Shown piece by piece: positions 24,227-33,224 of a DNA stretch of 64,000 nt (the stretch's first letter is position 1; every line of letters begins with the position of its first letter). Under the pieces are notes generated by a model. It ran no database searches. It was not told the origin of the DNA and saw nothing but the letters and a program-made list of their open reading frames with translations. Source of the DNA: Aestuariibius violaceus (GTDB lineage: Bacteria > Pseudomonadota > Alphaproteobacteria > Rhodobacterales > Rhodobacteraceae); NCBI RefSeq assembly GCF_040779325.2, contig NZ_JBFONT020000001.1, positions 1 to 64,000 of the forward strand. Reading direction: 5' to 3'. A program made the position numbers and the translations under genes.

Positions 24227-26248
24227 CTAGAGTTCCGCCGCCAGCCGTGTGCCCTGGTCGATGGCACGTTTGGCGTCAAGTTCGGCGGCGACGTCGGCGC
24301 CGCCGATGACGTGGACCTTGCGGCCCTTGGCCTCGAGCGTGTCGGCCAGCGTGCGCAGGGGCACCTGGCCGGCGCAGAGGACGATGGTGTCGGCGGGGAT
24401 GAGCTGCGGTTTTTCGCGGGTCTCACCGAAGCTGATATGCAGGCCCTCGCCGTCGATGCGTTCGTAGTTCACCCCGCCGATCATCTCGACATCCTTCATC
24501 TTGAGCGCGGCCCGGTGGATCCAGCCGGTCGTCTTGCCAAGGCGCTTGCCGAGTTTCTCGGACTTGCGCTGGATGAGTGTGACCTTGCGGGCGGCCTCGT
24601 CCGGTTGGGGGCCTTCGGGGCGGAGGCCGCCGCGGACGTTTTCGGGATCGCCGACGCCCCATTCCTCAAGCCAGGCGTCGAGGTCTTCGGTGGGGCTGTC
24701 GTCGGTGACGAGGGTTTCGGCGACGTCGAAGCCGATGCCGCCCGCGCCGACGATGGCGACCTGCTGGCCGGCCTCGCGGCCGCGCAGGATCTCGATATAG
24801 CTCGCCACGTTTTCGTGGTCCTGGCCGGGGATCTGCGGATCGCGAGGGAGGACGCCGGTGGCGACGATGATCTCGTCGTAGGGGTCGAGGTCGTCGGCGG
24901 TGGCCTCGTGGTTCAGCTGGACGGTCACGCCGGTTTCGTCGAGCTTGGCGCGGAAGTAGTCGACGAGGCCCCAGAACTCTTCCTTGCCGGGGACCTGCTT
25001 GGCGAGGTTGAGCTGGCCGCCGATCTGGTCGGCCTTGTCGTAGAGGGTCACGTCGTGGCCGCGTTCGGCGGCGGTGATGGCCGCCGAGAGGCCGGCGGGG
25101 CCGGCGCCGATGACCGCGATGCGTTTTGGGGTCTCGGCGGGTTCGATCACGATCTCGGTCTCGTGGCAGGCGCGCGGGTTCACGAGGCAGGAGCTGATCT
25201 TCATCTGGAAGGTGTGGTCGAGGCAGGCCTGGTTGCAGGCGATGCAGGGCGCGATCAGTTCGGGCGTTCCGGCCTGCGCCTTGGCCACGAAATCGGCATC
25301 GGCCAGGAAGGGGCGCGCCATCGAGACCATGTCGGCGCAGCCATCGGCGAGGACGCTTTCGGCGACCTCGGGCATGTTGATGCGGTTGGAGGTGATGATG
25401 GGGATCTGCACCTCGCCCATCAGTTTCTTCGTGACCCAGGTGAAGGCGCGTCGGGGGACGGAGGTGGCGATGGTGGGGATGCGCGCCTCGTGCCAGCCGA
25501 TGCCGGTGTTGAGGATGGTGACGCCCGCCTGTTCGACGGCCTTGGCGAGTTGGACGACCTCCTCCCAGGTCGAGCCGCCCGGGATCAGGTCGATCATGGA
25601 GAGCCGGTAGATGAGGATGAAATCGTCGCCGACGGCGGCGCGGACGCGTTTGATCACCTCGACGGGCAGGCGCATCCGGTTCTCGTAGGCGCCGCCCCAG
25701 CGGTCGGTGCGCTTGTTGGTGTGGGTGACGAGGAACTGGTTGATGAAGTAGCCTTCCGACCCCATGACCTCGACCCCGTCATAGCCCGCCTCGCGGGCGC
25801 GGGCGGCGGCGGTGGCGATGTCGGCGATCTGTTTCTCGATGCCGTCCTCGTCGAGCTCTTTCGGCGGGAAGGGGGAGATCGGAGATTTGATGGCCGAGGG
25901 GGCCACGCAGTCTGGGCCGTAGGCGTAGCGGCCCGCATGGAGGATCTGCATCGCGATCTTGCCGCCATTGTCATGGACCCGATCGGTAACGATGCGGTGG
26001 TTGGCGATGTCCTGATCGGTGAAGAGCCCCGCGGCGCCGGGAAAGACGCCGCCTTCCTTGTTGGGGGCCATGCCGCCGGTGACCACGAGGGCAACCCCGC
26101 CGCGGGCGCGGTCGGCGTAGAAGGTGGCGACGCGGTTCCAGTCCTTCGTTTCCTCAAGGCCGGTATGCATCGAGCCCATGAGGACACGGTTCTTGAGCGT
26201 CGTGAAGCCGAGATCGAGCGGTGCGAGCAGATGGGGATATGCGGTCAT
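24227..26248 (-). CDS. fadH: NADPH-dependent 2,4-dienoyl-CoA reductase
   Basis: 673 residues, almost the size of the E. coli enzyme. The N-terminal old-yellow-enzyme barrel (1-370, FMN) has HAGRYAYG and GYDGVEVMGSEGYFINQFL with the catalytic Tyr. The [4Fe-4S] cluster cysteines are in CIACNQACLDHTF and SCLVNPRAC. The C-terminal half has an FAD-binding motif IAVIGAGPAGLSAA (about 380) and an NADPH-binding motif VAIVGAGGIGFDVAE. It reduces 2,4-dienoyl-CoA during beta-oxidation of unsaturated fatty acids. GAGGAGGG precedes the ATG. A dimethylamine- or NADH:flavin-type relative is unlikely given the cluster spacing. Confidence 0.93.
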   Translation of the reverse strand: MTAYPHLLAPLDLGFTTLKNRVLMGSMHTGLEETKDWNRVATFYADRARGGVALVVTGGMAPNKEGGVFPGAAGLFTDQDIANHRIVTDRVHDNGGKIAMQILHAGRYAYGPDCVAPSAIKSPISPFPPKELDEDGIEKQIADIATAAARAREAGYDGVEVMGSEGYFINQFLVTHTNKRTDRWGGAYENRMRLPVEVIKRVRAAVGDDFILIYRLSMIDLIPGGSTWEEVVQLAKAVEQAGVTILNTGIGWHEARIPTIATSVPRRAFTWVTKKLMGEVQIPIITSNRINMPEVAESVLADGCADMVSMARPFLADADFVAKAQAGTPELIAPCIACNQACLDHTFQMKISSCLVNPRACHETEIVIEPAETPKRIAVIGAGPAGLSAAITAAERGHDVTLYDKADQIGGQLNLAKQVPGKEEFWGLVDYFRAKLDETGVTVQLNHEATADDLDPYDEIIVATGVLPRDPQIPGQDHENVASYIEILRGREAGQQVAIVGAGGIGFDVAETLVTDDSPTEDLDAWLEEWGVGDPENVRGGLRPEGPQPDEAARKVTLIQRKSEKLGKRLGKTTGWIHRAALKMKDVEMIGGVNYERIDGEGLHISFGETREKPQLIPADTIVLCAGQVPLRTLADTLEAKGRKVHVIGGADVAAELDAKRAIDQGTRLAAEL

Positions 26249-26254
26249 TGGGGG

Positions 26255-26320
26255 CCCTCCTCGGAGCGCAGAGTGCCTGTGGTTGACGCGGAGGTCACGT
26301 GGGACGCGGCGTCAGGGGGA
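26255..26320. repeat. Dispersed 66-bp repeat, copy 1
   Basis: This block matches 27570-27635 at 60 of 66 positions without gaps, in the same orientation. It begins CCCTCCTCG and ends GGCGTCAGGGGGA. It abuts the fadH start, and the fadH ribosome-binding site (GAGGAGGG on the minus strand) lies in its left end. The match stops abruptly on both sides, arguing for a mobile or duplicated element rather than gene homology. Confidence 0.7.
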
Positions 26321-26463
26321 CGGGTTGGGCTGCAACTTGAGGTCTTTCGCCGGGAGGGCGGGCTTTGCGGCGACGGCGCGTGGTTTGACTTCGCGGTTGC
26401 CATCAGGTCACCTTCGGCATCAACGCGGGATCGCAACGCCGCGGATGACCAGAGGACGGCACT

Positions 26464-27396
26464 ATGGGCAATCTCGCGCAGTGGATCATGCTTGCGGCAA
26501 CTCTTGCCGTTGTCGCTTTTTTTCTTGTCCGGGAGCGGCGCAAGGAAAAAGAGAGCGGCTATTTCTCGGGCCGAAAGCCGGAGGCATCAGGCAAACCGCC
26601 CGACGATCGCGACTGGCCCGGCATCATGGAGCGGGCGCGCCGGGAGGCCGAGGCGCTGGCCCGTCCCGCGATCGCGTTGACGCTGACCGATCAGCCGAGT
26701 TCAGAGGACCCCCATTCCTCTGTCGGAGGCAGGCCGAGTTTGCCGCCCGGCGCCCCCTGGCCGCTCGATAGCGGCGGGACGCCGATGATCTTTCTCGCGC
26801 AGATCAACTTCGGTGAGATGCCGCCGCTTGAGGGGTATCCGGCGGAGGGGGTTCTGTCGTTCTTCGTTCGGGACAATGATCTGAACGGCTGCAGGTTTCC
26901 ATCGGTGGGGAATGATGGCTTCGCGCTTCTCTATCACGAGAGCGCGGGCGGTCTGGAGCGGCGCGATCTGCCGGAGGAGGGGTGGGAGTTCAGCCCGCTT
27001 TCACCGAGGCTGACGCAAGAGGGACGGCGCCTGACCGGGCGGCCCGCAATGGGTCCGGTTTCACCGAACAGCCTTGGCCTTGTGCATCTTTCCGACATCG
27101 CGTTCTCTGATGCCCCGGATGACCTGCACGAGGCGTTTTACGACGGATTGGCGCAGGCCAAGGAGGCGCAGGTGTATTACGGCGGGCATCCGGATTTTAC
27201 CCAGGACGACTTTCGCAGGATCGATGATCGGCCGAGTTACTCGGAAGTTCTTTTGCAGCTGGGCTTTGTTTACGATGAGGCCGAGGAGATCGAGATCTGT
27301 TGGGGTGATGCGGGGGAAGCCTGCTTCCTGATCAGCAAGGAAGACCTGGCTGCGCGGCGGTTCGACCGTGTGGCTTACAATTGGGATTGCAGCTGA
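26464..27396 (+). CDS. DUF1963 (YwqG-like) domain protein with membrane anchor
   Basis: 310 residues. An N-terminal hydrophobic segment (5-22) followed by basic RERRKEK anchors it to the membrane. The DUF1963 region (about 60-300) shows SSVGGRPSLPPGAPWP, IFLAQINFGEMPPL, LSFFVRDND and a C-terminal LLQLGF...GDAGEACFLISKEDL, all standard for the family. DUF1963 proteins have no proven function; they share a fold with YwqG. Codon use is less GC3-rich than in the fadH gene. Transcribed away from fadH across a 215-bp spacer. Confidence 0.8.
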   Translation: MGNLAQWIMLAATLAVVAFFLVRERRKEKESGYFSGRKPEASGKPPDDRDWPGIMERARREAEALARPAIALTLTDQPSSEDPHSSVGGRPSLPPGAPWPLDSGGTPMIFLAQINFGEMPPLEGYPAEGVLSFFVRDNDLNGCRFPSVGNDGFALLYHESAGGLERRDLPEEGWEFSPLSPRLTQEGRRLTGRPAMGPVSPNSLGLVHLSDIAFSDAPDDLHEAFYDGLAQAKEAQVYYGGHPDFTQDDFRRIDDRPSYSEVLLQLGFVYDEAEEIEICWGDAGEACFLISKEDLAARRFDRVAYNWDCS

Positions 27397-27569
27397 TCTT
27401 GCGCAGAAGCGACCCGGTCCGTGCGGGATGCCGCCCGCCGAAACGCCCGCGAGGATACAGCCTCGCTCATTCACGCCATCTCGCCAGCGACTATTAAGAT
27501 GAAGTTTTCCGGCGTTGTGACGGTGAGATCGAGCGGTTTTACCAAGTAGGATGGGTTGGTTTGCGGCGA

Positions 27570-27635
27570 CCCTCCTCGCCGCGCAGAGTGCTTGCGGTTG
27601 ACGCGGAGGTCGCGCGGGACGCGGCGTCAGGGGGA
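27570..27635. repeat. Dispersed 66-bp repeat, copy 2, inside a 506-bp spacer
   Basis: Second copy of the 26255-26320 block (60/66 identical). Here the ends can pair (CGCCGCG near 27577 with CGCGGCG near 27620), but copy 1 breaks this stem, so structure is not conserved. GTAGGATGGGT, a half-site shared with the hairpin at 23328, lies 14 bp to the left at 27546. The rest of 27397-27902 holds no recognisable gene; antisense frames through it have no family match. Confidence 0.7.
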
Positions 27636-27902
27636 AGGTGGCAGCGTTGCGGGACAGAGCAAACCTCCGCTGCCCGGCATAGATCATCCGTGAGAGATAA
27701 GCCGATATCGGGTGCCGCGGGTCGCGACCGCCCCCATTTCCGCCTCGACGGGCAGGCCGGCTTCCCGGATTTCCGACATGTTGGCCCAGGTTGCGTTGGG
27801 CCGGCTTTTTTGCTGAAAGGCGAAGCATGGCCTTGTCTGATTGAACCAGCGCCGATCTGACGGCGGTAGAGATCAACGCCAGAACAGATATGGGGCAGGG
27901 AT

Positions 27903-28775
27903 ATGAATCGGCTTGGCATTCTGACAGCCGCCATGTTGGCGTTTGCACCTCTCTTCGCCGCTGCGCAGGTCAAAAAGCTGACCTGCGACGACGTGCGGAT
28001 TGCAGAAACGGAGTTTTGCAGCCTGCTTGCCGCCGAAACGAGGCGTCTTCAAACCTCGACCAGCGCCTTTCCGCGGCTCCATGACATCGTTGGCGGCTCT
28101 TACAGCGTCCTTCAGGACGCCGGAGAGGCTGTGGTTCAAGGATATTCACAGCCGATCGTATTGCCAGGGCAAACCTTCCTGACCGGACGACTGCGAACGG
28201 ATTGTCTGCTTGCGCAGCTCCCTTTTGCCGGGGCGTCGGGCGCGATCAATCTGGTGCCGCTGACGCTGGACGGTCTTGGCGAGGCGCGAGCGCTTTCGAT
28301 CACGACACCGCGCCCGTCCGACCCGCATAGTGCCGGTCTGTCCTGCGACGGGCAACGCCTATACGTCTTCGATTACGAATATGACGGGCTGACCGTTTTT
28401 GATGTGGGCACAGAGGATCGGATCAGGCCGGAAAACTGGAGCGAGGATCAGACCATCGCTGTCGTTTCGCACACCGGACGCTACGTCGCAGCATTGGGCG
28501 AAAAACCGGGCACCTATGTCATGCAAGATTTCCTGAGTGGAAATCAGATCATTTTCGATGCATCCGTAGAATTGGATTACCCGTTTTTCAGCGCGAATGA
28601 CGAGCATCTGTTTATCGTTCGAAACCCCGATGAGACGGCGCGCACGGAGATATTTTCCTTGCCGCACATGGCGCTTCTTACCGAGATCCCCGGCGCGCTG
28701 CCGAATGGCGTTCCCATGGTATTCGAAAATAGCTATTTGATTACGGCAGACCCGCATCTTTCGGAAATGGACTGA
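27903..28775 (+). CDS. Hypothetical exported protein
   Basis: 290 residues. A Sec signal peptide MNRLGILTAAMLAFAPLFAAAQ is followed by a mature protein with alternating beta-strand-like segments (LSCDGQRLYVFDYEYDGLTVFDV, HTGRYVAALGEKPGTYVMQD, NDEHLFIV) that read like blades of a beta-propeller. Two Cys occur in the first 20 mature residues (LTCDD, EFCSLL). No named family is recognised. It stands alone between spacers; codon use is less GC-rich than its neighbours. Confidence 0.55.
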   Translation: MNRLGILTAAMLAFAPLFAAAQVKKLTCDDVRIAETEFCSLLAAETRRLQTSTSAFPRLHDIVGGSYSVLQDAGEAVVQGYSQPIVLPGQTFLTGRLRTDCLLAQLPFAGASGAINLVPLTLDGLGEARALSITTPRPSDPHSAGLSCDGQRLYVFDYEYDGLTVFDVGTEDRIRPENWSEDQTIAVVSHTGRYVAALGEKPGTYVMQDFLSGNQIIFDASVELDYPFFSANDEHLFIVRNPDETARTEIFSLPHMALLTEIPGALPNGVPMVFENSYLITADPHLSEMD

Positions 28776-28885
28776 TCTTTCGTCGATGTTTTCTGGCAGC
28801 CGCTGCACGCGGCTGATTGATGCTGCTCCAGCGATTCCAATGTGATCGGGGGACGGCACCTGCCGTCGGCTTCTCAATCCTTGAT

Positions 28886-28905
28886 AATTGTCGCGCGCAA
28901 ATTTT
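28886..28905. promoter_or_regulatory. Candidate LacI-family operator upstream of the regulator gene
   Basis: On the minus strand this reads AAAATTTGCGCGCGACAATT. The core TTTGCGCGCG recurs at 29994-30003 upstream of smoE. It is 47 bp before the regulator start, consistent with autoregulation. LacI proteins favour palindromes centred on CG, as here. Confidence 0.45.
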
Positions 28906-28951
28906 CTGGTAAGCTCGCGCTTGTCAGATTGGAAACATTCCGGCGGGGACG

Positions 28952-29983
28952 ATGTCGAACGCGAAGATACGGAACATGGAGCAGTTTGCCGCGGTCAGTG
29001 GGATCTCCCGACCGACGGTGTCGAAGTATTTCCATGATCCGGAGAGCGTGCGCGCCTCGACCCGGGCGCGGATCGAGGAGGCTCTGGAGCAGTACGACTA
29101 CCGGCCGAACATCTTTGCGATGAACCAGAACCGGAAGCTGACGAAGAATGTCGGCATCGTGGTTCCCTACCTGGCCGATCCGTTCTTTGCCGAGATCGCC
29201 CGCTATCTGGAGCAGCGGTGTATCGCGGCCGGGTATCGCCCGTCGCTGTTCAGCTCGCACGGGGAGCAGAAGCTGGAGATGGAGATCCTGGACAGCCTCA
29301 GGTCGCTCAAGCCCGCGGGGGTGTTGCTGGCGCCGCTGGGGCGGGCCTCGGACAGGTCGGAGGTGGAAAAGTTCTGCCGCGACGTGCCGACGGTTTTGTT
29401 CGACAGCAACCTCGAGGGGATCGGGGCGGCGTTCGTGGGGTCGGACAATTTCAGCTTTGTGTCACAGACGGTGGAATATCTGACGCGGACGGGGGCCCCG
29501 CCCGCCTTTTTCGAGATGAAGACGCCCGCGAACCCGAACGCGAACAAGCGGCGGATCGCGTATGTGAGCATGATGGAGCGGCTGGGCTTCGAGCCGCATG
29601 TGATCAGCATCGACGGCGAAGGCTGGGCGTTCGAGGAGATCGGGCGCCAGGGGGCGGCGAAGGTTTTGCAGGACGGTGCGCTGCCGACCGATGCGGTTCT
29701 ATGCAGCAACGACCGGCTGGCGATCGGGTTTCTGTCGGCGGCCTACGAGCTGGGGATTCGGGTTGGGCGGACGGAAGCGTGCCGCCTGCGCGTCGCGTCG
29801 AACGACGATCATCCCTTTGCGCGGTTCACCTGCCCGTCTTTGACGACCGCCGCCCATGACTATGACAACGTCGCGGGGCGCAGTGTGGAAACCCTGTTCG
29901 ACCTCATCGAAAGCGGTGGAAAATTCGGGACGCGGACCGAGACGCTGTTCCCGGCGCGACTGGTTCTGAGGGACTCGGCGTGA
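28952..29983 (+). CDS. LacI-family transcriptional regulator of the polyol operon
   Basis: 343 residues. The N-terminal helix-turn-helix MEQFAAVSGISRPTVSKYFHDP and hinge helix region (NQNRKLTKNVGIVVP) are followed by a periplasmic-binding-protein-like effector domain (60-343) with LCSNDRLAIGFLSAA and a C-terminal TLFPARLVLRDS. The hinge lacks the usual AxxL motif in exact form. It is oriented with the smo operon, which starts 95 bp downstream, and shared putative operators precede both. It probably represses polyol uptake until sorbitol or mannitol, or a derivative, binds. Ligand identity is inferred from context. Confidence 0.85.
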   Translation: MSNAKIRNMEQFAAVSGISRPTVSKYFHDPESVRASTRARIEEALEQYDYRPNIFAMNQNRKLTKNVGIVVPYLADPFFAEIARYLEQRCIAAGYRPSLFSSHGEQKLEMEILDSLRSLKPAGVLLAPLGRASDRSEVEKFCRDVPTVLFDSNLEGIGAAFVGSDNFSFVSQTVEYLTRTGAPPAFFEMKTPANPNANKRRIAYVSMMERLGFEPHVISIDGEGWAFEEIGRQGAAKVLQDGALPTDAVLCSNDRLAIGFLSAAYELGIRVGRTEACRLRVASNDDHPFARFTCPSLTTAAHDYDNVAGRSVETLFDLIESGGKFGTRTETLFPARLVLRDSA

Positions 29984-29993
29984 CCGCGTTTTC

Positions 29994-30020
29994 TTTGCGC
30001 GCGTAAAAATTTAGTTGACG
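29994..30020 (+). promoter_or_regulatory. Candidate operator and promoter of smoE
   Basis: TTTGCGCGCGTAAAAA (29994-30009) matches the site upstream of the LacI gene, and TTGACG (30015-30020) immediately after it could be the -35 box. The -10 region near 30038 (CTAGCG) is weak. AGGGAGGA precedes the smoE ATG. Confidence 0.4.
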
Positions 30021-30078
30021 CCGCGGCAAATTATGAACTAGCGTGCCTGCGCAACATCCAAGTTTAGGGAGGATCTGG

Positions 30079-31383
30079 ATGTATCTCAGGAACGCACTTC
30101 GTGCGGCGACCGCGCTTGCCCTGGTGGCAGGGTCGACCGCAACCGCGCAGACGATCACCGTCGCGACAGTGAATAACGGCGACATGATCCGGATGCAGGG
30201 TTACACCGACGAATTCACCGCCGCGACCGGGATCGAGGTCGAGTGGGTGACGCTGGAAGAAAACGTCCTGCGTCAGCGCGTCACGACTGACATCACCACG
30301 AATGGCGGCCAGTTCGATATCATGACGATCGGCATGTACGAGACGCCGATCTGGGGCGCGAATGGCTGGCTGGTGCCGCTGGACGATCTGTCGGCGGAGT
30401 ATGACGTCGACGACATCCTGCCGGCGATGCGCGCGGGCCTGAGCCATGAGGGCACGCTTTATGCGGCGCCGTTTTATGGCGAAAGCTCCATGGTCATGTA
30501 CCGCACCGACCTGATGGAAGAGGCCGGTCTGGAGATGCCAGATGCGCCGACCTGGGAGTTCATTCGCGAGGCGGCTGCCGCCATGGATGACCCCGAGAAC
30601 GACATCAACGGCATCTGCCTGCGCGGCAAGGCCGGCTGGGGGGAAGGCGGCGCCTTCATCACCGTGACCGGCAATTCCTTCGGGGCGCGCTGGTTCGACG
30701 AGGACTGGAATGCGCAATTCGATCAGCCCGAGTGGAACGAGGCGCTGACCTTCTTCGTCAACCTGATGAACGACTATGGTCCTGCAGGCTATGCGACGAA
30801 CGGCTTCAACGAGAACCTGTCGCTGTTCCAGCAAGGCAAGTGCGGCATGTGGATCGACGCCACCGTTGCGGCGTCCTTCGTGACCAACCCCAACGATTCC
30901 GACGTTGCCGACAGCGTGGGCTTCGCGCTGGCGCCGAATACCGGCCAGGGCAAGAACGCCAACTGGCTGTGGGCGTGGGCCCTGGCGATCCCCGCCGGTA
31001 CGCAGCAGGAAGATGCCGCCAGGCAGTTCATCGAGTGGGCCACGTCGAAGGAATACATCGAGCTGGTCGCCGAGAACGAGGGGTGGGCGAACGTTCCGCC
31101 GGGCGCGCGCACGTCCCTTTACGAGAACGCCAACTACATCGAGGTGCCCTTCGCCCAGAAGACGCTCGACTCGATCAACGCGGCCGATCCACAGAACCCG
31201 ACCGTCGATCCGGTGCCCTATGTCGGGATCCAGTTCGTGGCCATCCCCGAATTCGCGGGTATCGCGACCGAGGTGAGCCAGGAATTCTCGGCCGTCTATG
31301 CCGGGCAGCAGACGGTGGAAGAAGCGCTTGAGAAGGCGCAGGCCATCACCAACGACGCGATGGAAGCGGCCGGCTACCGCTAG
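30079..31383 (+). CDS. smoE: ABC transporter substrate-binding protein for sorbitol/mannitol
   Basis: 434 residues. Signal peptide MYLRNALRAATALALVAGSTATAQ, then a cluster-B/D solute-binding fold: TITVATVNNGDMIRMQ, FDIMTIGMYETPIWGANGWLVPL, GTLYAAPFYGESSMVMYRTD and GKCGMWIDATVAAS are diagnostic for polyol-binding SmoE. It captures hexitols in the periplasm and delivers them to SmoF/SmoG. ATG 30079 is selected because of AGGGAGGA and the signal peptide. It is first of the smoEFGKS-mtlK run, separated from smoF by 119 bp. Confidence 0.9.
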   Translation: MYLRNALRAATALALVAGSTATAQTITVATVNNGDMIRMQGYTDEFTAATGIEVEWVTLEENVLRQRVTTDITTNGGQFDIMTIGMYETPIWGANGWLVPLDDLSAEYDVDDILPAMRAGLSHEGTLYAAPFYGESSMVMYRTDLMEEAGLEMPDAPTWEFIREAAAAMDDPENDINGICLRGKAGWGEGGAFITVTGNSFGARWFDEDWNAQFDQPEWNEALTFFVNLMNDYGPAGYATNGFNENLSLFQQGKCGMWIDATVAASFVTNPNDSDVADSVGFALAPNTGQGKNANWLWAWALAIPAGTQQEDAARQFIEWATSKEYIELVAENEGWANVPPGARTSLYENANYIEVPFAQKTLDSINAADPQNPTVDPVPYVGIQFVAIPEFAGIATEVSQEFSAVYAGQQTVEEALEKAQAITNDAMEAAGYR

Positions 31384-31502
31384 GGTTCCTTCCCACGTCT
31401 TGGGGCGGTTTCGACCGCCCCGGGATGCGCCACAGATCCGCCTATCGGCCTGATTGTCTCAGGGCCGATCGAGACCCAGACCGCCAAGTCGGGAGATGTG
31501 TC

Positions 31503-32369
31503 ATGGCCACCCAGCACTCGCGATCCGCCGCCCGCCTCATGATGGCGCCAGCCGTCATCCTTCTTTTGGGGTGGATGCTTGTCCCGCTTGTCATGACGCT
31601 GTGGTTTTCGTTCCGGCGCTACCTGCCCCTTCGCGGCGGCGACCAGGGCTTTGTCTGGTTCGAGAACTATGCCCGCTTCGTCACATCGAGTTCGTTCTGG
31701 CCCAGTGTTCTGACGACTCTGACCATCGTGGGGGGCGTTCTTGTCATCACGGTCGCGCTTGGGGTGCTGCTGTCGATGCTCCTCGACCAGCCCATGTGGG
31801 GCCAGGGTGTGGTTCGCATCCTTGTCATCGCGCCCTTCTTCGTCATGCCGACGGTGTCGGCGCTGGTCTGGAAGAACATGTTCATGGATCCGGTCAACGG
31901 CCTGTTCGCGCATTTGTGGCGAGCCTTCGGGGCCGATCCGATCGTCTGGCTGTCCGACTTGCCGACCTTTTCAATCATTCTGATCGTGTCGTGGCAGTGG
32001 CTGCCCTTTGCCACGCTGATCCTGCTGACGGCGATCCAGTCGCTGGACAGCGAGCAGCTGGAGGCGGCCGAGATGGACGGGGCGCCGCCGCTCAAGCGGT
32101 TCTGGTTCATCATCCTGCCGCATCTGAGCCGGGCGATCACCATCGTGATCCTGATCCAGACGATTTTCCTGCTGTCGATCTTCGCCGAGATCTTTGTGAC
32201 CACCGGCGGCGCGTTCGGGACGCGGACGCTGACCTACCTGATCTATCAGCGGGTTCTGGAAAGCCAGAATGTGGGGCTGGGATCGGCGGGCGGTGTCTAC
32301 GCCATCATCCTCGCCAATATCGTTGCGCTCTTCCTGATGCGCATCGTCGGCAAGAACCTGGATAGCTGA
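31503..32369 (+). CDS. smoF: ABC polyol transporter permease
   Basis: 288 residues with six membrane segments. The EAA loop that contacts the ATPase is EAAEMDGAPPLKRFWFIILP (about 195-215). The first permease of the sorbitol/mannitol system, in the inner membrane. ATG 31503 follows GGGAG; the frame is open upstream but without a family match. 12 bp separate it from smoG. Confidence 0.9.
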   Translation: MATQHSRSAARLMMAPAVILLLGWMLVPLVMTLWFSFRRYLPLRGGDQGFVWFENYARFVTSSSFWPSVLTTLTIVGGVLVITVALGVLLSMLLDQPMWGQGVVRILVIAPFFVMPTVSALVWKNMFMDPVNGLFAHLWRAFGADPIVWLSDLPTFSIILIVSWQWLPFATLILLTAIQSLDSEQLEAAEMDGAPPLKRFWFIILPHLSRAITIVILIQTIFLLSIFAEIFVTTGGAFGTRTLTYLIYQRVLESQNVGLGSAGGVYAIILANIVALFLMRIVGKNLDS

Positions 32370-32381
32370 GGAGGATCGCAG

Positions 32382-33212
32382 ATGGCACGCGCAGTCACCC
32401 CGCGGCGGAAGGCGATCAACACGGCCCTCGCCTGGACGGTCGGGATCCTGATCTTCTTTCCGATCCTCTGGACGATCCTGACAAGCTTCAAGACCGAGGC
32501 CGAGGCGATCGCGAGCCCGCCGTCCTTCCTGTTCTTCGACTGGACGCTGGAGAATTACGGAGTTGTGCAGGAGCGGTCGAATTATATGCGGTTCCTGTGG
32601 AATTCGGTGATCATCGCGGGTGGCTCGACCCTTTTGGGTGTCCTCATCGCGGTGCCCGCGGCCTGGTCGATGGCCTTCGTGCCGTCGAAGCGGACCAAGG
32701 ATATCCTGCTCTGGATGCTGTCGACCAAGATGCTGCCGGCGGTGGGCGTGCTGTATCCGATCTACCTGCTCTTCATCCGGCTGGGGCTTTTGGATACGCG
32801 GATCGGGCTGGTCATCGTTCTGATGCTGATCAACCTGCCGATCATCGTCTGGATGCTGTACACCTATTTCAAGGAGATCCCCGGCGAGATCCTTGAGGCG
32901 GCGCGGATGGACGGCGCCTCGCTGCGGTCGGAGATCCTGTACGTGCTGACGCCGATGGCGGTGCCGGGGATCGCGTCGACCATCCTTCTGAACTTCATCC
33001 TGGCCTGGAACGAGGCGTTCTGGACGCTGAACCTGACGGCGGCGGGGGCGGCGCCTCTGACGGCGTTCATCGCCAGCTATTCGAGCCCGGAGGGGCTGTT
33101 CTACGCCAAGCTCAGCGCGGCCTCGACCATGGCGATCGCGCCGATCCTGATCCTGGGCTGGTTCAGCCAGAAGCAACTGGTGCGCGGCCTGACCTTCGGC
33201 GCCGTGAAATAG
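32382..33212 (+). CDS. smoG: ABC polyol transporter permease, second subunit
   Basis: 276 residues, six membrane segments. The N-terminus ILIFFPILWTILTSFKTEAEA is the hallmark of the MalG-like second permease and the EAA loop is EAARMDGASLRSEILYVLTP. It forms the channel with SmoF. GAGGAT precedes the ATG. It is followed after 12 bp by the ATPase gene. Confidence 0.9.
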   Translation: MARAVTPRRKAINTALAWTVGILIFFPILWTILTSFKTEAEAIASPPSFLFFDWTLENYGVVQERSNYMRFLWNSVIIAGGSTLLGVLIAVPAAWSMAFVPSKRTKDILLWMLSTKMLPAVGVLYPIYLLFIRLGLLDTRIGLVIVLMLINLPIIVWMLYTYFKEIPGEILEAARMDGASLRSEILYVLTPMAVPGIASTILLNFILAWNEAFWTLNLTAAGAAPLTAFIASYSSPEGLFYAKLSAASTMAIAPILILGWFSQKQLVRGLTFGAVK

Positions 33213-33224
33213 GGGATAACCGAT

